Assembly (NCBI GenBank): GCA_002496725.1
Contig: DALI01000015.1
Span: forward strand, 447-18,142
Direction of reading: 5' to 3'
Source of the DNA: Euryarchaeota archaeon UBA181
GTDB lineage: Archaea; Thermoplasmatota; Poseidoniia; Poseidoniales; Thalassarchaeaceae
Length of the DNA: 17,696 bases
Part shown: positions 1-7,398 of the stretch, one piece after another
Numbering within the stretch: position 1 is the first letter of the stretch
Layout of the letters: every line of letters starts with the position of its first letter
Notes under the pieces: generated by a model
Database searches by the model: none
The model's input: the letters and a program-made list of their open reading frames with translations, nothing else
What the model was told of the DNA's origin: nothing
Position numbers and translations under genes: made by a program

Positions 1-596
1 CCATGAGGGTGGTCAACTGGATTCATTGCGACTCCCGATACAGTTGGGTAAAGCTTGCCTCTTGCCTTTGCCCTGTAGTGGGCAGCTCCGGCCTTCATGA
101 GTGGTTTTTCCGTTCTACCATGACCGCCGAGTACACCAATGGTTGCCCTGCATGAGGCTAGTAATTCTTTGATTCGTCCACTTGGTAGCCTTACTCTTAC
201 CTTGTCGCCGGTTCTACTCTCGACGATTGCTGAGTTTCCACCTGATCTAGCGAACTTTCCTCCATCTCCTGGCCTGGACTCGACATTTGAGATCGGCGTG
301 CCCTCAGGGATACTTCCAAGAATTGTGACATTACCGGGCCTGAGGTCTACATTATCTCCGAACGAGACTGGTTGCCCGATGGAGATCCCCTCTGGAGCGG
401 CCATATGCCCCTCTGTTCCATCATCGAACTTTATTTTGGCCAATGGGGCCGTATGGGCTGGACTATGGATAAGTCCGACTATCTCGCCAATCTCATCTTT
501 TACCCTTGGAAGGACATTTGCCGCTGGGAATCGATGACTTGAAACCCTGTTCTTGGGGCTCGATCCGCGACGTTGTGAACGTGTACGCTTACCCAT
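1..596 (-). CDS. rpl2: 50S ribosomal protein uL2 (L2), 3' end cut by window edge
   Basis: Large-subunit protein uL2, which binds 23S rRNA near the peptidyl transferase centre and helps subunit association. Reading in from ATG at 596-594 gives MGKRTRSQRRGS, a typical archaeal L2 start, then 198 whole codons and a partial one. The last visible residues are MNPVDHPHG, the start of the conserved histidine loop close to the peptidyl transferase centre, so roughly the last 40 residues lie beyond the left edge. A GAGGTG ribosome binding site at 602-607 sits 5 nt before the start, and the uL23 stop lies 12 bp upstream. It is the fourth visible gene of the operon; S19, L22 and S3 would be expected next outside the window. 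No oddities were seen in the visible part. Identity is very secure. Confidence 0.97.
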   Translation of the reverse strand, partial: MGKRTRSQRRGSSPKNRVSSHRFPAANVLPRVKDEIGEIVGLIHSPAHTAPLAKIKFDDGTEGHMAAPEGISIGQPVSFGDNVDLRPGNVTILGSIPEGTPISNVESRPGDGGKFARSGGNSAIVESRTGDKVRVRLPSGRIKELLASCRATIGVLGGHGRTEKPLMKAGAAHYRAKARGKLYPTVSGVAMNPVDHPH

Positions 597-608
597 ATTA
601 TCACCTCA

Positions 609-899
609 TCAGAAGGCACCCAGTTTGAGTGCCGCCTCCTCTGCATCGTATCCCTCGGCAAGACGTACTGATGCGTGCTTGCCAGTGAGTGTAATTCTAG
701 TGTTTACTTTAGCTACCTTGACCTCGAATAGAGACTCGACAGCCATCTTAATTTGGGCCTTGGTAGAGTCTCTATGAACAATGAACTCTAATCTGTTATT
801 ATTCTGCATGAACCCGATATCTGGATCGGATATTCTCCTAGCCTCTAGGGTCTTTTCGGTAATCCACGGCATTATGATAACTTCGAATGGGTCCGTCAT
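609..899 (-). CDS. rpl23: 50S ribosomal protein uL23 (L23)
   Basis: Protein uL23, an rRNA-binding protein beside the peptide exit tunnel and part of the docking site for SRP and chaperone factors. It has 96 residues, slightly longer than the usual archaeal 82-90. The N-terminus contains PFEVIIMPWITEKT, matching the family's start, and the C-terminal half has the VNTRITLTGKHASVRL segment in place of the usual VNT...G.KKA.V.L motif. An internal Met (residue 10) could be a start, but the 899 start is supported by a GAGGTG at 905-910, 5 nt upstream. That GAGGTG contains the TGA stop of uL4, so uL4 termination and uL23 initiation are physically tied, suggesting translational coupling. Confidence 0.96.
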   Translation of the reverse strand: MTDPFEVIIMPWITEKTLEARRISDPDIGFMQNNNRLEFIVHRDSTKAQIKMAVESLFEVKVAKVNTRITLTGKHASVRLAEGYDAEEAALKLGAF

Positions 900-903
900 A
901 ATT

Positions 904-1782
904 TCACCTCATTGCCTCTATAGCTGGCCTAGTCCAAACTGTTAGTCGGCCTGGGTCTCCACCGGGAGCGAGATCTTCCGCACACAGATCTTTGGCGACG
1001 ACAACATCGACGCCGGGTACATTGGAAGCGGCCTTGTGGAGCCCTTCTCTACTAGAAACTACCAGTAGAACTGATTTGGGCGTCCTCACCTTTCTTCCCC
1101 TCATAGTTCCCTTTCCAGCTCTAATCGTCCTTCCAGATTTAGCTCTCCTAAGATCTTCTCCGAGTCCAATTCCTTCCATTATCGCCATGAATTTTCTAGT
1201 TGAATACTGCAGTGGCAGAGATTCAATATCATACTTCTCATCTGAACCCTGTCTCGATTCAACGTACCCATCCAAGATGATTGGGAAGTTTGTACCCTCC
1301 TCAAATCTATGGCCCCTAGCAGATACTAGAGAAGAGTCGGCAGTGGCGGCAATAGCTGAGTCTCTGGCAGCGTTCTTTTGCTTTGAGTTGAGTTTCTGGG
1401 ACCAGTCCTTGTCCACCTTGGGACCATGTGCTCGACGACCTCCGCGCGTGTGAGGGTTCTGTGCACCTGTCCTCTGTCCTGTTTTCCTCATAATTCTAGA
1501 GACTCCTCTTCCCTTCCCCCACCATTCAACGGAATGTTTCATTCCTGGCTGTGGGGATTTCTTACCATCATGTTCTCTGTGCCCGTATGGCTGACGTCGG
1601 TTTGCCCTGGAAGAGTGTACTGCTGAGCGGATTAGGTCCATCCTAACGTTTGAAGAGAATGCGTCTGGTAGAGTTACTGCCTTGCCTTGCTTGGCCTCCA
1701 CTTCGAAGGATTCAGCTAGAAGACCGGCGTCCAACTCTTCTTGCTCAACTGAGTTGACCAAATCGTATGCCTTTACCTTCAT
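904..1782 (-). CDS. rpl4: 50S ribosomal protein uL4 (L4)
   Basis: Protein uL4, an early assembly protein whose extended loop lines the nascent peptide tunnel. It has 292 residues, somewhat longer than the usual archaeal 250-265. The basic tunnel loop lies at about residues 80-125 (GMKHSVEWWGKGRGVSR ... GGRRAHGPK). The SAIAATADSSLVSARGHRFE segment at about 143-162, the RAGKGTMRGRK segment at about 222-232, and the C-terminal PGGDPGRLTVWT at about 273-284 are diagnostic of archaeal/eukaryotic L4. The ATG at 1782 lies 2 bp after the uL3 TGA (1785-1787), with a G-rich GGGGGTC stretch just upstream instead of a classic binding site, so it is probably translated by coupling from uL3. Confidence 0.96.
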   Translation of the reverse strand: MKVKAYDLVNSVEQEELDAGLLAESFEVEAKQGKAVTLPDAFSSNVRMDLIRSAVHSSRANRRQPYGHREHDGKKSPQPGMKHSVEWWGKGRGVSRIMRKTGQRTGAQNPHTRGGRRAHGPKVDKDWSQKLNSKQKNAARDSAIAATADSSLVSARGHRFEEGTNFPIILDGYVESRQGSDEKYDIESLPLQYSTRKFMAIMEGIGLGEDLRRAKSGRTIRAGKGTMRGRKVRTPKSVLLVVSSREGLHKAASNVPGVDVVVAKDLCAEDLAPGGDPGRLTVWTRPAIEAMR

Positions 1783-1784
1783 CT

Positions 1785-2861
1785 TCAGACCCCCTGTTTG
1801 CTTGATGTACTTACATAGGTCAAAACGACCTCTGGACTTTCTGATCTGGGCCTGATTGGATCACGGAATCTGAGCATCCTCTTAGATGGCCCTGGAAGAC
1901 TTCCTTGGAATAGGATGTAGGGGTTGATCACTTCACCATAGTTGAGGAAACCTCCGGCGGGGGTAATCTCTGACTCCTCTGGGCTAGAGACTCTGAGAAT
2001 CCTCTTGTTTAATTCGGTTCTCTGATGATATCCCATCTGTCCTGCCTGTGGGACTGTCTTCCTTACGTATCCTGTTCCGAAGTCTCCTAGGTTACCCGCC
2101 TGACGCCTCCTCTTGCTATTCTTATGACTTAGGATTTTAACGCCCCATCTCTTGACTGCTCCTTGCCAGCCCTTTCCTTTAGTGACACCTACGACATCTA
2201 CGTCTTGGCCGGATTGCCAAACGTCGGCAACTGATATTTCTCCACCTAGCCTCTCGGAGGCCCATTCTAGTTTAGCTGAATTATCGCTACCTGTTAGTCC
2301 GACTTCCATGATTTCAGGAGTCTTGCCAGGTATACTCTTGACTAGAGATGGCTGAGTAGCAACAATGAGTCTGACTTCACAGAGGTTCTGCTCCTTTAAT
2401 GACTCTAGGGCCCCTTCGGTAACCCCTGTGCGAGATGGGATCCTTCCTCCTCTCTTGGCAGGCTTCCTTCCCTGCTCTGAATCTCTCTCGCCTCGAGTCT
2501 GATTTGCTAACCTTGGCATCAAGCCTTCTGGACTTGTCTCAGATAGATCGGCCCAAGCTTCACCCGCGGTTTGCATTCCGTAAGGAGTCATCCTGTAGCC
2601 TCTGACAGCGAGGACTTTCATCGGAGGAGATTCAACAACTGTTACAGCTTTCCTGACCTCTTGGCCGGCGGAAGTTGAGTTTGGATTTGTATCTCTCATC
2701 AAAACATGAGTCATTCCGGCTTTCCAGCCGGCAAATCCTAGAACTCTGACTTCCGAGTCTGAGTTTTCCGGCCATGCTTGGATTCTTCCGAACTTCCTGA
2801 GTGCCCTTTTGCGAGGGCTAAAGCCCATGCTACCACGGCGGGGTCTACTCTTGTCGGCCAT
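1785..2861 (-). CDS. rpl3: 50S ribosomal protein uL3 (L3), first gene of the operon
   Basis: Protein uL3, an early-assembling 23S rRNA binder whose central loops reach the peptidyl transferase centre. It has 358 residues, within the archaeal range. The start RPRRGSMGFSPRKRA is the family signature, followed by GWKAGMTHV (about 45-53) and the central KGKGWQGAVKRWG segment (about 229-241) ending in a run of basic residues (HKNSKRRRQAGNLG). The start at 2861 is fixed by an AAAGGAGGAGT ribosome binding site at 2866-2875, the strongest in the window, as expected for the first gene of a highly expressed operon. The next gene upstream is divergent, so transcription must begin in 2862-3101. Confidence 0.97.
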   Translation of the reverse strand: MADKSRPRRGSMGFSPRKRALRKFGRIQAWPENSDSEVRVLGFAGWKAGMTHVLMRDTNPNSTSAGQEVRKAVTVVESPPMKVLAVRGYRMTPYGMQTAGEAWADLSETSPEGLMPRLANQTRGERDSEQGRKPAKRGGRIPSRTGVTEGALESLKEQNLCEVRLIVATQPSLVKSIPGKTPEIMEVGLTGSDNSAKLEWASERLGGEISVADVWQSGQDVDVVGVTKGKGWQGAVKRWGVKILSHKNSKRRRQAGNLGDFGTGYVRKTVPQAGQMGYHQRTELNKRILRVSSPEESEITPAGGFLNYGEVINPYILFQGSLPGPSKRMLRFRDPIRPRSESPEVVLTYVSTSSKQGV

Positions 2862-3101
2862 TTTACTCCTCCTTTGTAATTACCGGAATTGGGCCGTAAA
2901 CGGCATTTTTCCGGGCTGACCACGTTATGGAGGTACCGTGACACCAAGCCGGCTTTCCGAGTGGTCAGCCGGTTTCGAGGATGCGTTAACAGTGCCTTCA
3001 GGTGTCTGGTACCTCACGTAGTGAGCGGCTTTGCGACAAACATGCCCTATATGAACGAATCGGGATTCCAATAATAATGACAATTTTCAAAACTCGTATT
3101 A
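2862..3101. promoter_or_regulatory. Divergent intergenic region with interleaved inverted repeats
   Basis: This 240-bp gap separates uL3 (minus) from the helicase gene (plus) and must hold both promoters. The helicase-proximal part (about 3040-3101) is AT-rich, with a TATA-like CCTATATGAA near 3045-3052. The uL3-proximal part has no clear TATA box. The middle is strongly structured. Repeat 1 pairs 2914-2923 with 2961-2970 (10 bp perfect, extended by CC/GG around one bulged base). Repeat 2 pairs 2930-2937 with 3008-3015 (8 bp) plus 2941-2945 with 3001-3005 (5 bp). A perfect palindrome sits at 2946-2955 and a hairpin at 3013-3025 (CTCAC-GTA-GTGAG). The two main repeats cross each other, as in a pseudoknot. 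It could be a uL3 mRNA leader on the minus strand, a small RNA, or a set of protein-binding sites; the sequence alone does not decide. Confidence 0.5.
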
Positions 3102-4880
3102 ATGAAACTATTTTCAACCCTTGCGATAATGGAAGCATCCGTGTCACCCTACATGAGCCATGCCTTGCTCAACGATGGCCTAGTAGAAGCAAGGGCTTAC
3201 CAATTAGAAGCAGTGGATGAGGCGCTTTCTGGATCAATGCTGTTGGTGATGCCTACAGCGGCCGGTAAGACAGCAGTTATTTGGATGGCTGTGGCGAAGA
3301 AGCTGGAAGAAGAGGGGGGCCGCGTGATGATGATTGCCCCCACTGTGGGACTGGTGGATCAACATTTGAGGGAGATGAGGCGCATTGTTTCACTCGAACA
3401 GGAGGCGATTTCCATAACAGGTCAGATTTCTCCATCCAAGAGAGTTGGCCTATGGGAGTCATCTAGACTCATTATTGCCACGCCCAAAGTCGTAGTCAAC
3501 GATGTCAACAAGGGAGTATTGAAATTGTCATTATTCTCACTTCTAGTTGTGGATGAGGCACATCATTGCACTGGAGAGCATGCCATGGCGTTAGTTTGTG
3601 ATTCTTTCATCGCGGATAGTCGGGCCCCCCATATAATCGGCGTGACTGCTAGTCCCGGGCATAGGCCAGAATCGGTAAGAGAGATATGCTCCAGAACAGG
3701 AGCAACGAGAATCCACATCAGGAATTCAGAAGAGGAGATGCTGAAGGGTTACCTCTCAGAGCTAGAAGTAAGGGAAATATCGGTCAGAGTCCCTGATGAG
3801 ATGATAGAATTGGCTCAGCCATTCGTCATTTGGCAGAGAGGAATTGTGGATAGGCAGAGAAGGATGGGGAGGTATGTTTTGCCAGGGATGATTAATTTTG
3901 CAGGTCTATCAAATGCTATGGATAGGGCTAAATCGGCTATTGGCAGGGGAGAGGTCAGCGGATATCAGTCTGTATCACAAATTGCCATAGGCATGAGATT
4001 GCATCATCTCATAAACTGTCTAATGAGCCAAGGAGTTTCAGCGTCCAGGGAGTATCTTGAGAGGTTGGAGAATGATGAGGATTCGAGTAAGAAGTCAGTA
4101 AGGGACTTTCTCCGGGACCCAAGAGTAAGGGACCTAAGGGAGAAGCTCGATGGCATGGAAGAGATCCACTCTAAAATTGGTGCCGTTAGGAGGATGATTA
4201 GAGAGAGGATACGAAGAGACCCGGAGAGTAGGGTCATTGTATTTGCGAATTTCAGAGATACCATAGCATCATTACATGATTCTTTGGATGGCCTTGAGAA
4301 TGTGAAAGCAGTACGTTTCGTTGGACAGTCATCCAGAGGAGGTAGAGAGGGGCTCTCTCCAAAAAATCAAGTTGCTAGGCTTGATGAGTTCAGAAGGGGG
4401 GATGCTAATGTCTTACTCGCTACATCGATAGGAGAGGAAGGGCTCGATATCCCATCAGCGGATCTGGTGATATTCTATGAGCCGGTTTCCAGTGAGATAA
4501 GAACGATCCAGAGAAGAGGTAGAACTGGAAGAAGAAGGCTTGGGGAGGTCATTGTTTTGATTGCTGAGGGGACTAGGGACGAGGGGGCCAAGGCCTCAGC
4601 CCTGAGGAGAGAGGAAAATATGCAGAGAGCGGTCCATCGAGTAAGGAGGGGTTTACCCCGTACACACCACTCTGATTTATCCAATCTAGATGGTTTTGGA
4701 GTAGCGATTGAAGATCGGATTATTGATGCTGATGACTTTGTGACATCGGAGAGGGAGAAAAGAAGGACGCCTATCTTGGAAATCGATGGGACAGTTACTG
4801 ATATTGATGCACCTGCTGCTAATAAATTGCCATCCGAATCCATTAGGCCTCGTGGCCAGTATGGCCTAGAAGAATTCTAG
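3102..4880 (+). CDS. hef: Hef/FANCM-family superfamily 2 helicase, nuclease-less
   Basis: ATP-dependent DNA translocase/helicase of the Hef-FANCM-Mph1 family, which acts on stalled forks and branched DNA. Helicase motifs in order: I MPTAAGKT (50-57), Ia APTVGLVDQH (79-88), ATPKV (126-130), II DEAH (151-154), III TASPG (182-186), IV VIVFANFRDT (378-387), V ATSIGEEGLDIP (440-451), VI QRRGRTGR (470-477). Residues about 230-350 are the helical insertion typical of Hef, and FVGQSSRGGREGLS matches the Hef segment after motif IV. At 592 residues it lacks the C-terminal XPF-type nuclease and helix-hairpin-helix domains of full Hef (about 750 residues), ending instead in an acidic tail and the peptide QYGLEEF (586-592), which resembles a PCNA-interacting motif. 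The start is uncertain: ATGs at 3102, 3129 and 3153 are in frame, none has a clear ribosome binding site, and the family alignment would fit the later two. Confidence 0.93.
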   Translation: MKLFSTLAIMEASVSPYMSHALLNDGLVEARAYQLEAVDEALSGSMLLVMPTAAGKTAVIWMAVAKKLEEEGGRVMMIAPTVGLVDQHLREMRRIVSLEQEAISITGQISPSKRVGLWESSRLIIATPKVVVNDVNKGVLKLSLFSLLVVDEAHHCTGEHAMALVCDSFIADSRAPHIIGVTASPGHRPESVREICSRTGATRIHIRNSEEEMLKGYLSELEVREISVRVPDEMIELAQPFVIWQRGIVDRQRRMGRYVLPGMINFAGLSNAMDRAKSAIGRGEVSGYQSVSQIAIGMRLHHLINCLMSQGVSASREYLERLENDEDSSKKSVRDFLRDPRVRDLREKLDGMEEIHSKIGAVRRMIRERIRRDPESRVIVFANFRDTIASLHDSLDGLENVKAVRFVGQSSRGGREGLSPKNQVARLDEFRRGDANVLLATSIGEEGLDIPSADLVIFYEPVSSEIRTIQRRGRTGRRRLGEVIVLIAEGTRDEGAKASALRREENMQRAVHRVRRGLPRTHHSDLSNLDGFGVAIEDRIIDADDFVTSEREKRRTPILEIDGTVTDIDAPAANKLPSESIRPRGQYGLEEF

Positions 4881-4882
4881 AA

Positions 4883-5743
4883 CTAGTCGCCTATTACTGC
4901 AATCCTAGTCCTTAATTGCGCGAATCTGGTGTTATGGTTGCCAAATACGAAAGAAAGCAGCTCGGTAAGATGTATCACTGGGATGTTCGTGGTTATCCCA
5001 GTAACTCTTGATGCCTTTCCCTGATAGATATCCAGAACGGAGTGAGAGAGGTTGCAGGCACTTACTATTATCTCTGCCCCTTCGTCCTTGGCCTCTGAAA
5101 TTACAGCGGCTGATTGTCTGAGAGCGGTTGACTCCTCGGAAAGTATCCCCGGTGCCCCTACGCTCAGGACCCTCCCCTCCCAATCTACAGGGCTCCCCCC
5201 AAGGGCATCGATCAGTTGCTCGAAGTAATCTGGATCGTGCACACTATCTCCTCCACAAGCCCCTTCCATCTGGAAATAGGGGCTGTAGTATCCAGCAACT
5301 CGAAAGTCGAACTTGTTGACAGCTAGCTTCTCAATCTTATCCAAGCCAATTTCGTCGACTAATACATGCAATAGATGGTGAACCTCAGTCTCACCAGAGA
5401 ACACCAGGCCACAGGTCTTAGCGAGAACATCATTGATCTCCTTCATCAAGATTGGATTTGATCTGAGTTTCTCTAAATCCTGCTTCAAATTACCTGCAGT
5501 AGCCGCGCAGGGAGTGAGTATACTGAGCCCATGTGATTCTGCCATAGCAAATGTGCGTGCATTTAATGCGAGCTGGAGTCGTTCGTTTGCCTGCCTTATT
5601 ATTCCCGCACCGCATGATGTCGCGCCGTCGAGAATTGTCAACTCGAGTCCTAGATTTCTTGCCACCGCATTCATTGTATCGGCAACTTCCGGTGAGCCAC
5701 TATGAGCGACATTACCGGGGTGATAAGCGTATTTCAGGGGCAT
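4883..5743 (-). CDS. HdrB/SdhE-like CCG-domain protein with degenerate cluster motifs
   Basis: It resembles HdrB of heterodisulfide reductase and SdhE of archaeal succinate dehydrogenase along its 286 residues: YAYHPG (5-10), LELTILDGATSCG (33-45), GLSILTPC (72-79), VHHLLHVLVDEIGLDKI (121-137), LIDALGGSPVDW (177-188), AKDEGAEIIVSAC (218-230). In that family two CCG modules (Cys, Cys-Cys-Gly, Cys-x-x-Cys each) bind unusual iron-sulfur clusters. Here 7 of 10 ligands are changed: N11, S43, T82, P155, V195, G196 and S233 stand where Cys is expected; only C44, C79 and C230 remain. Cluster binding of the normal kind is therefore unlikely. The start ATG shares one base with the upstream stop (TGATG), implying coupled translation with the flavodoxin fusion. 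The gene ends 2 bp from the convergent helicase gene. The family call is confident; the function is unknown. Confidence 0.85.
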   Translation of the reverse strand: MPLKYAYHPGNVAHSGSPEVADTMNAVARNLGLELTILDGATSCGAGIIRQANERLQLALNARTFAMAESHGLSILTPCAATAGNLKQDLEKLRSNPILMKEINDVLAKTCGLVFSGETEVHHLLHVLVDEIGLDKIEKLAVNKFDFRVAGYYSPYFQMEGACGGDSVHDPDYFEQLIDALGGSPVDWEGRVLSVGAPGILSEESTALRQSAAVISEAKDEGAEIIVSACNLSHSVLDIYQGKASRVTGITTNIPVIHLTELLSFVFGNHNTRFAQLRTRIAVIGD

Positions 5744-7398
5744 CAGAACCTACCATCCAGCTCGTTGTAAATAGCCACAACTTGATGATGGTCGGCTACT
5801 GTGGAATTGAATTGCCTAGGCATCTTCCCTATTCCCGCAGGGGGAGCCACCATTCCAAGCAGGCTGTTCAGAACATTGCCACCAGTCCTAGTAAACCCAA
5901 GAACCATCCTCGCAGTTACTCCTGAGAAGAGATTTCCCAGAAGACCGATTGGGCCGAGAACCTGCCTGTATAGAACAGTATCATTCACCTTTCCACTGCT
6001 CTTGACTGTCCAACAGTACCACCATACATGCTTCCCTAGTTTCCCATTGAATGAATCATTCTCAATAGTCTTAGTTCTAGCTTCTAGAAGTCCTTCTGAA
6101 ACTGATTTTGAATACCCGTCCCTTCTGAAAATAGGTGCTAAGTCGGTCTCCGCCCTAATCCCATTACTAGAACCTAGAATGGAATCTATTTCAATCACCC
6201 TTTCAGGTGCGGTCCTAGGGTCACTCCTCCTAGCCCAGGAGCTAGCCAAGACAGCTGGGCCGAGGAATCCATTTGCATAGGGGACAGCGTCTGAGCTCGA
6301 GTGCAAGAGCGGGGCGCTATCGTAGTCTGCTAGGGAATGTACCCTCAAAGCTGTGAACTGATTCATCTCGCCGATTACACCCTGAGGAGTCTGAATGCCT
6401 TCTCTGGTAGCGGCGACCATCCAGGGTTTGGAAGATTCTCTTTTCCTCTCCAGTGCCCAGTGATCTACGATCAGATCCCTGATTACATCTGAGCCGGGAA
6501 TTGGATCTACTCTCAGCCTTAGTGAACCTTCTCTAGACGATGCGATACTATCGACCCTGATCCTACCAGGAAGAACGAGCTTTCCATTGACTGAAATTGC
6601 AGTAGAGGGATCATCATTGGTTCCATCCCGGAAGCTTAGTGAGCCGTCATGGCCTTCTTTGATTGCCCTTAGGGCTTCCATGACGGAGAGGTGACCAGGT
6701 ATTGCACACGCCCATGAGTCCCTACCGGTGGAATTAGTCGAGGGGTCAAATCTGAATACTGATATCTCGACTTGGATAGCCTCTGCCTCGATTGATGGTA
6801 CGCTGAAGCCATCATCTCCACTGGCCCCCACAGATGAACCACTAGCGAATTGAGCAATTTCATCAACCATCTCCTCTATGAAATTTCCAGTACTGTCCAC
6901 GGCGGCCAACGCAGGTAATGCCTTCAGGGTCCATTCAGAGGATGGGGCATCGTAATCGACATCACAATCGATACGCTCTACAACCCTGGTGGCGCCGAGT
7001 TTCTCGAAAAGCCCATCCCATTCTTTCCCAGACTCACAAAAGAGCTCATAACTAGTATCTCCGAGAGCGCATACTGCGAAGTGGACCCCTTCTAGCTTTG
7101 AAGCCGCACTCGAGTTTGCGAACTTCCAGAGCTCTTCGGCGTTGTCTGGTTGCTCCCCTTCGCCCCATGTTGAGCAGACAATTATCACCCTCTTCTTAGA
7201 GGACAAGGAATTGAAATCAAAACCATCCATGTCATGGACGTTGCCATCCAACCCATATGACTTAGCGGTCTTCACAATCTTTGAAGCAAGTGCCTCTGCA
7301 TTGCCTGATTGGGAACCGAATAGAACCTCTAGGGACCTGTCTCCCAAACCTAGGAAGTCTTGGAGCCCCTCACCCATTGAAGCGGTTTCATCGGACAC
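5743..7398 (-). CDS. Flavodoxin domain fused to SdhB-like module lacking Fe-S ligands
   Basis: A 551-residue fusion. Residues about 22-165 form a flavodoxin-like FMN domain of the P450-reductase/sulfite-reductase type: phosphate loop GSQSGNAE (28-35), CSTWGEGEQPDNA (75-87) and ALGDTSYELFC (111-121). Residues about 207-450 align with the iron-sulfur subunit SdhB: VFRFDP (214-219), LSFRDGT (254-260), ISVNGKLVLPG (268-278), DPIPGSDVIRDLIVD (298-312), SSKPWMV (322-328), FLGPAVLASSWARRSDPR (378-395). All positions for 2Fe-2S, 4Fe-4S and 3Fe-4S/4Fe-4S ligands are replaced. The whole protein has six cysteines (75, 110, 121, 145, 231, 462), four of them in the flavodoxin part. The tail (about 480-551) resembles the linker that precedes HdrB in SdhB/HdrC relatives. 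The start shown is GTG; an in-frame ATG at 7377 is an alternative. It lies 113 bp after the thermosome gene. It could shuttle electrons by FMN or be a structural scaffold. Confidence 0.88.
   Translation of the reverse strand: MSDETASMGEGLQDFLGLGDRSLEVLFGSQSGNAEALASKIVKTAKSYGLDGNVHDMDGFDFNSLSSKKRVIIVCSTWGEGEQPDNAEELWKFANSSAASKLEGVHFAVCALGDTSYELFCESGKEWDGLFEKLGATRVVERIDCDVDYDAPSSEWTLKALPALAAVDSTGNFIEEMVDEIAQFASGSSVGASGDDGFSVPSIEAEAIQVEISVFRFDPSTNSTGRDSWACAIPGHLSVMEALRAIKEGHDGSLSFRDGTNDDPSTAISVNGKLVLPGRIRVDSIASSREGSLRLRVDPIPGSDVIRDLIVDHWALERKRESSKPWMVAATREGIQTPQGVIGEMNQFTALRVHSLADYDSAPLLHSSSDAVPYANGFLGPAVLASSWARRSDPRTAPERVIEIDSILGSSNGIRAETDLAPIFRRDGYSKSVSEGLLEARTKTIENDSFNGKLGKHVWWYCWTVKSSGKVNDTVLYRQVLGPIGLLGNLFSGVTARMVLGFTRTGGNVLNSLLGMVAPPAGIGKMPRQFNSTVADHHQVVAIYNELDGRF

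Noticed and set aside
139..537. 132-residue open frame on the plus strand
   Set aside because: Exactly antisense to uL2, whose minus-strand frame matches the family residue by residue; the plus frame is a low-complexity shadow.
2893..2910. GCCGT-AA-ACGGC hairpin followed by five T on the plus strand, like an intrinsic terminator
   Set aside because: No plus-strand gene lies upstream to be terminated; the stem is only 5 bp, and it may instead be part of the structured uL3 leader.
2738..2947. 69-residue minus-strand frame running into the uL3 upstream region
   Set aside because: Overlaps the secure uL3 start in another frame, has no binding site of its own, and its composition reflects the repeat region.
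4883..7398. Calling the pair pseudogenes because the cluster cysteines are gone
   Set aside because: Both frames are full length, free of stops, translationally coupled and conserved outside the ligand sites, which does not look like decay.
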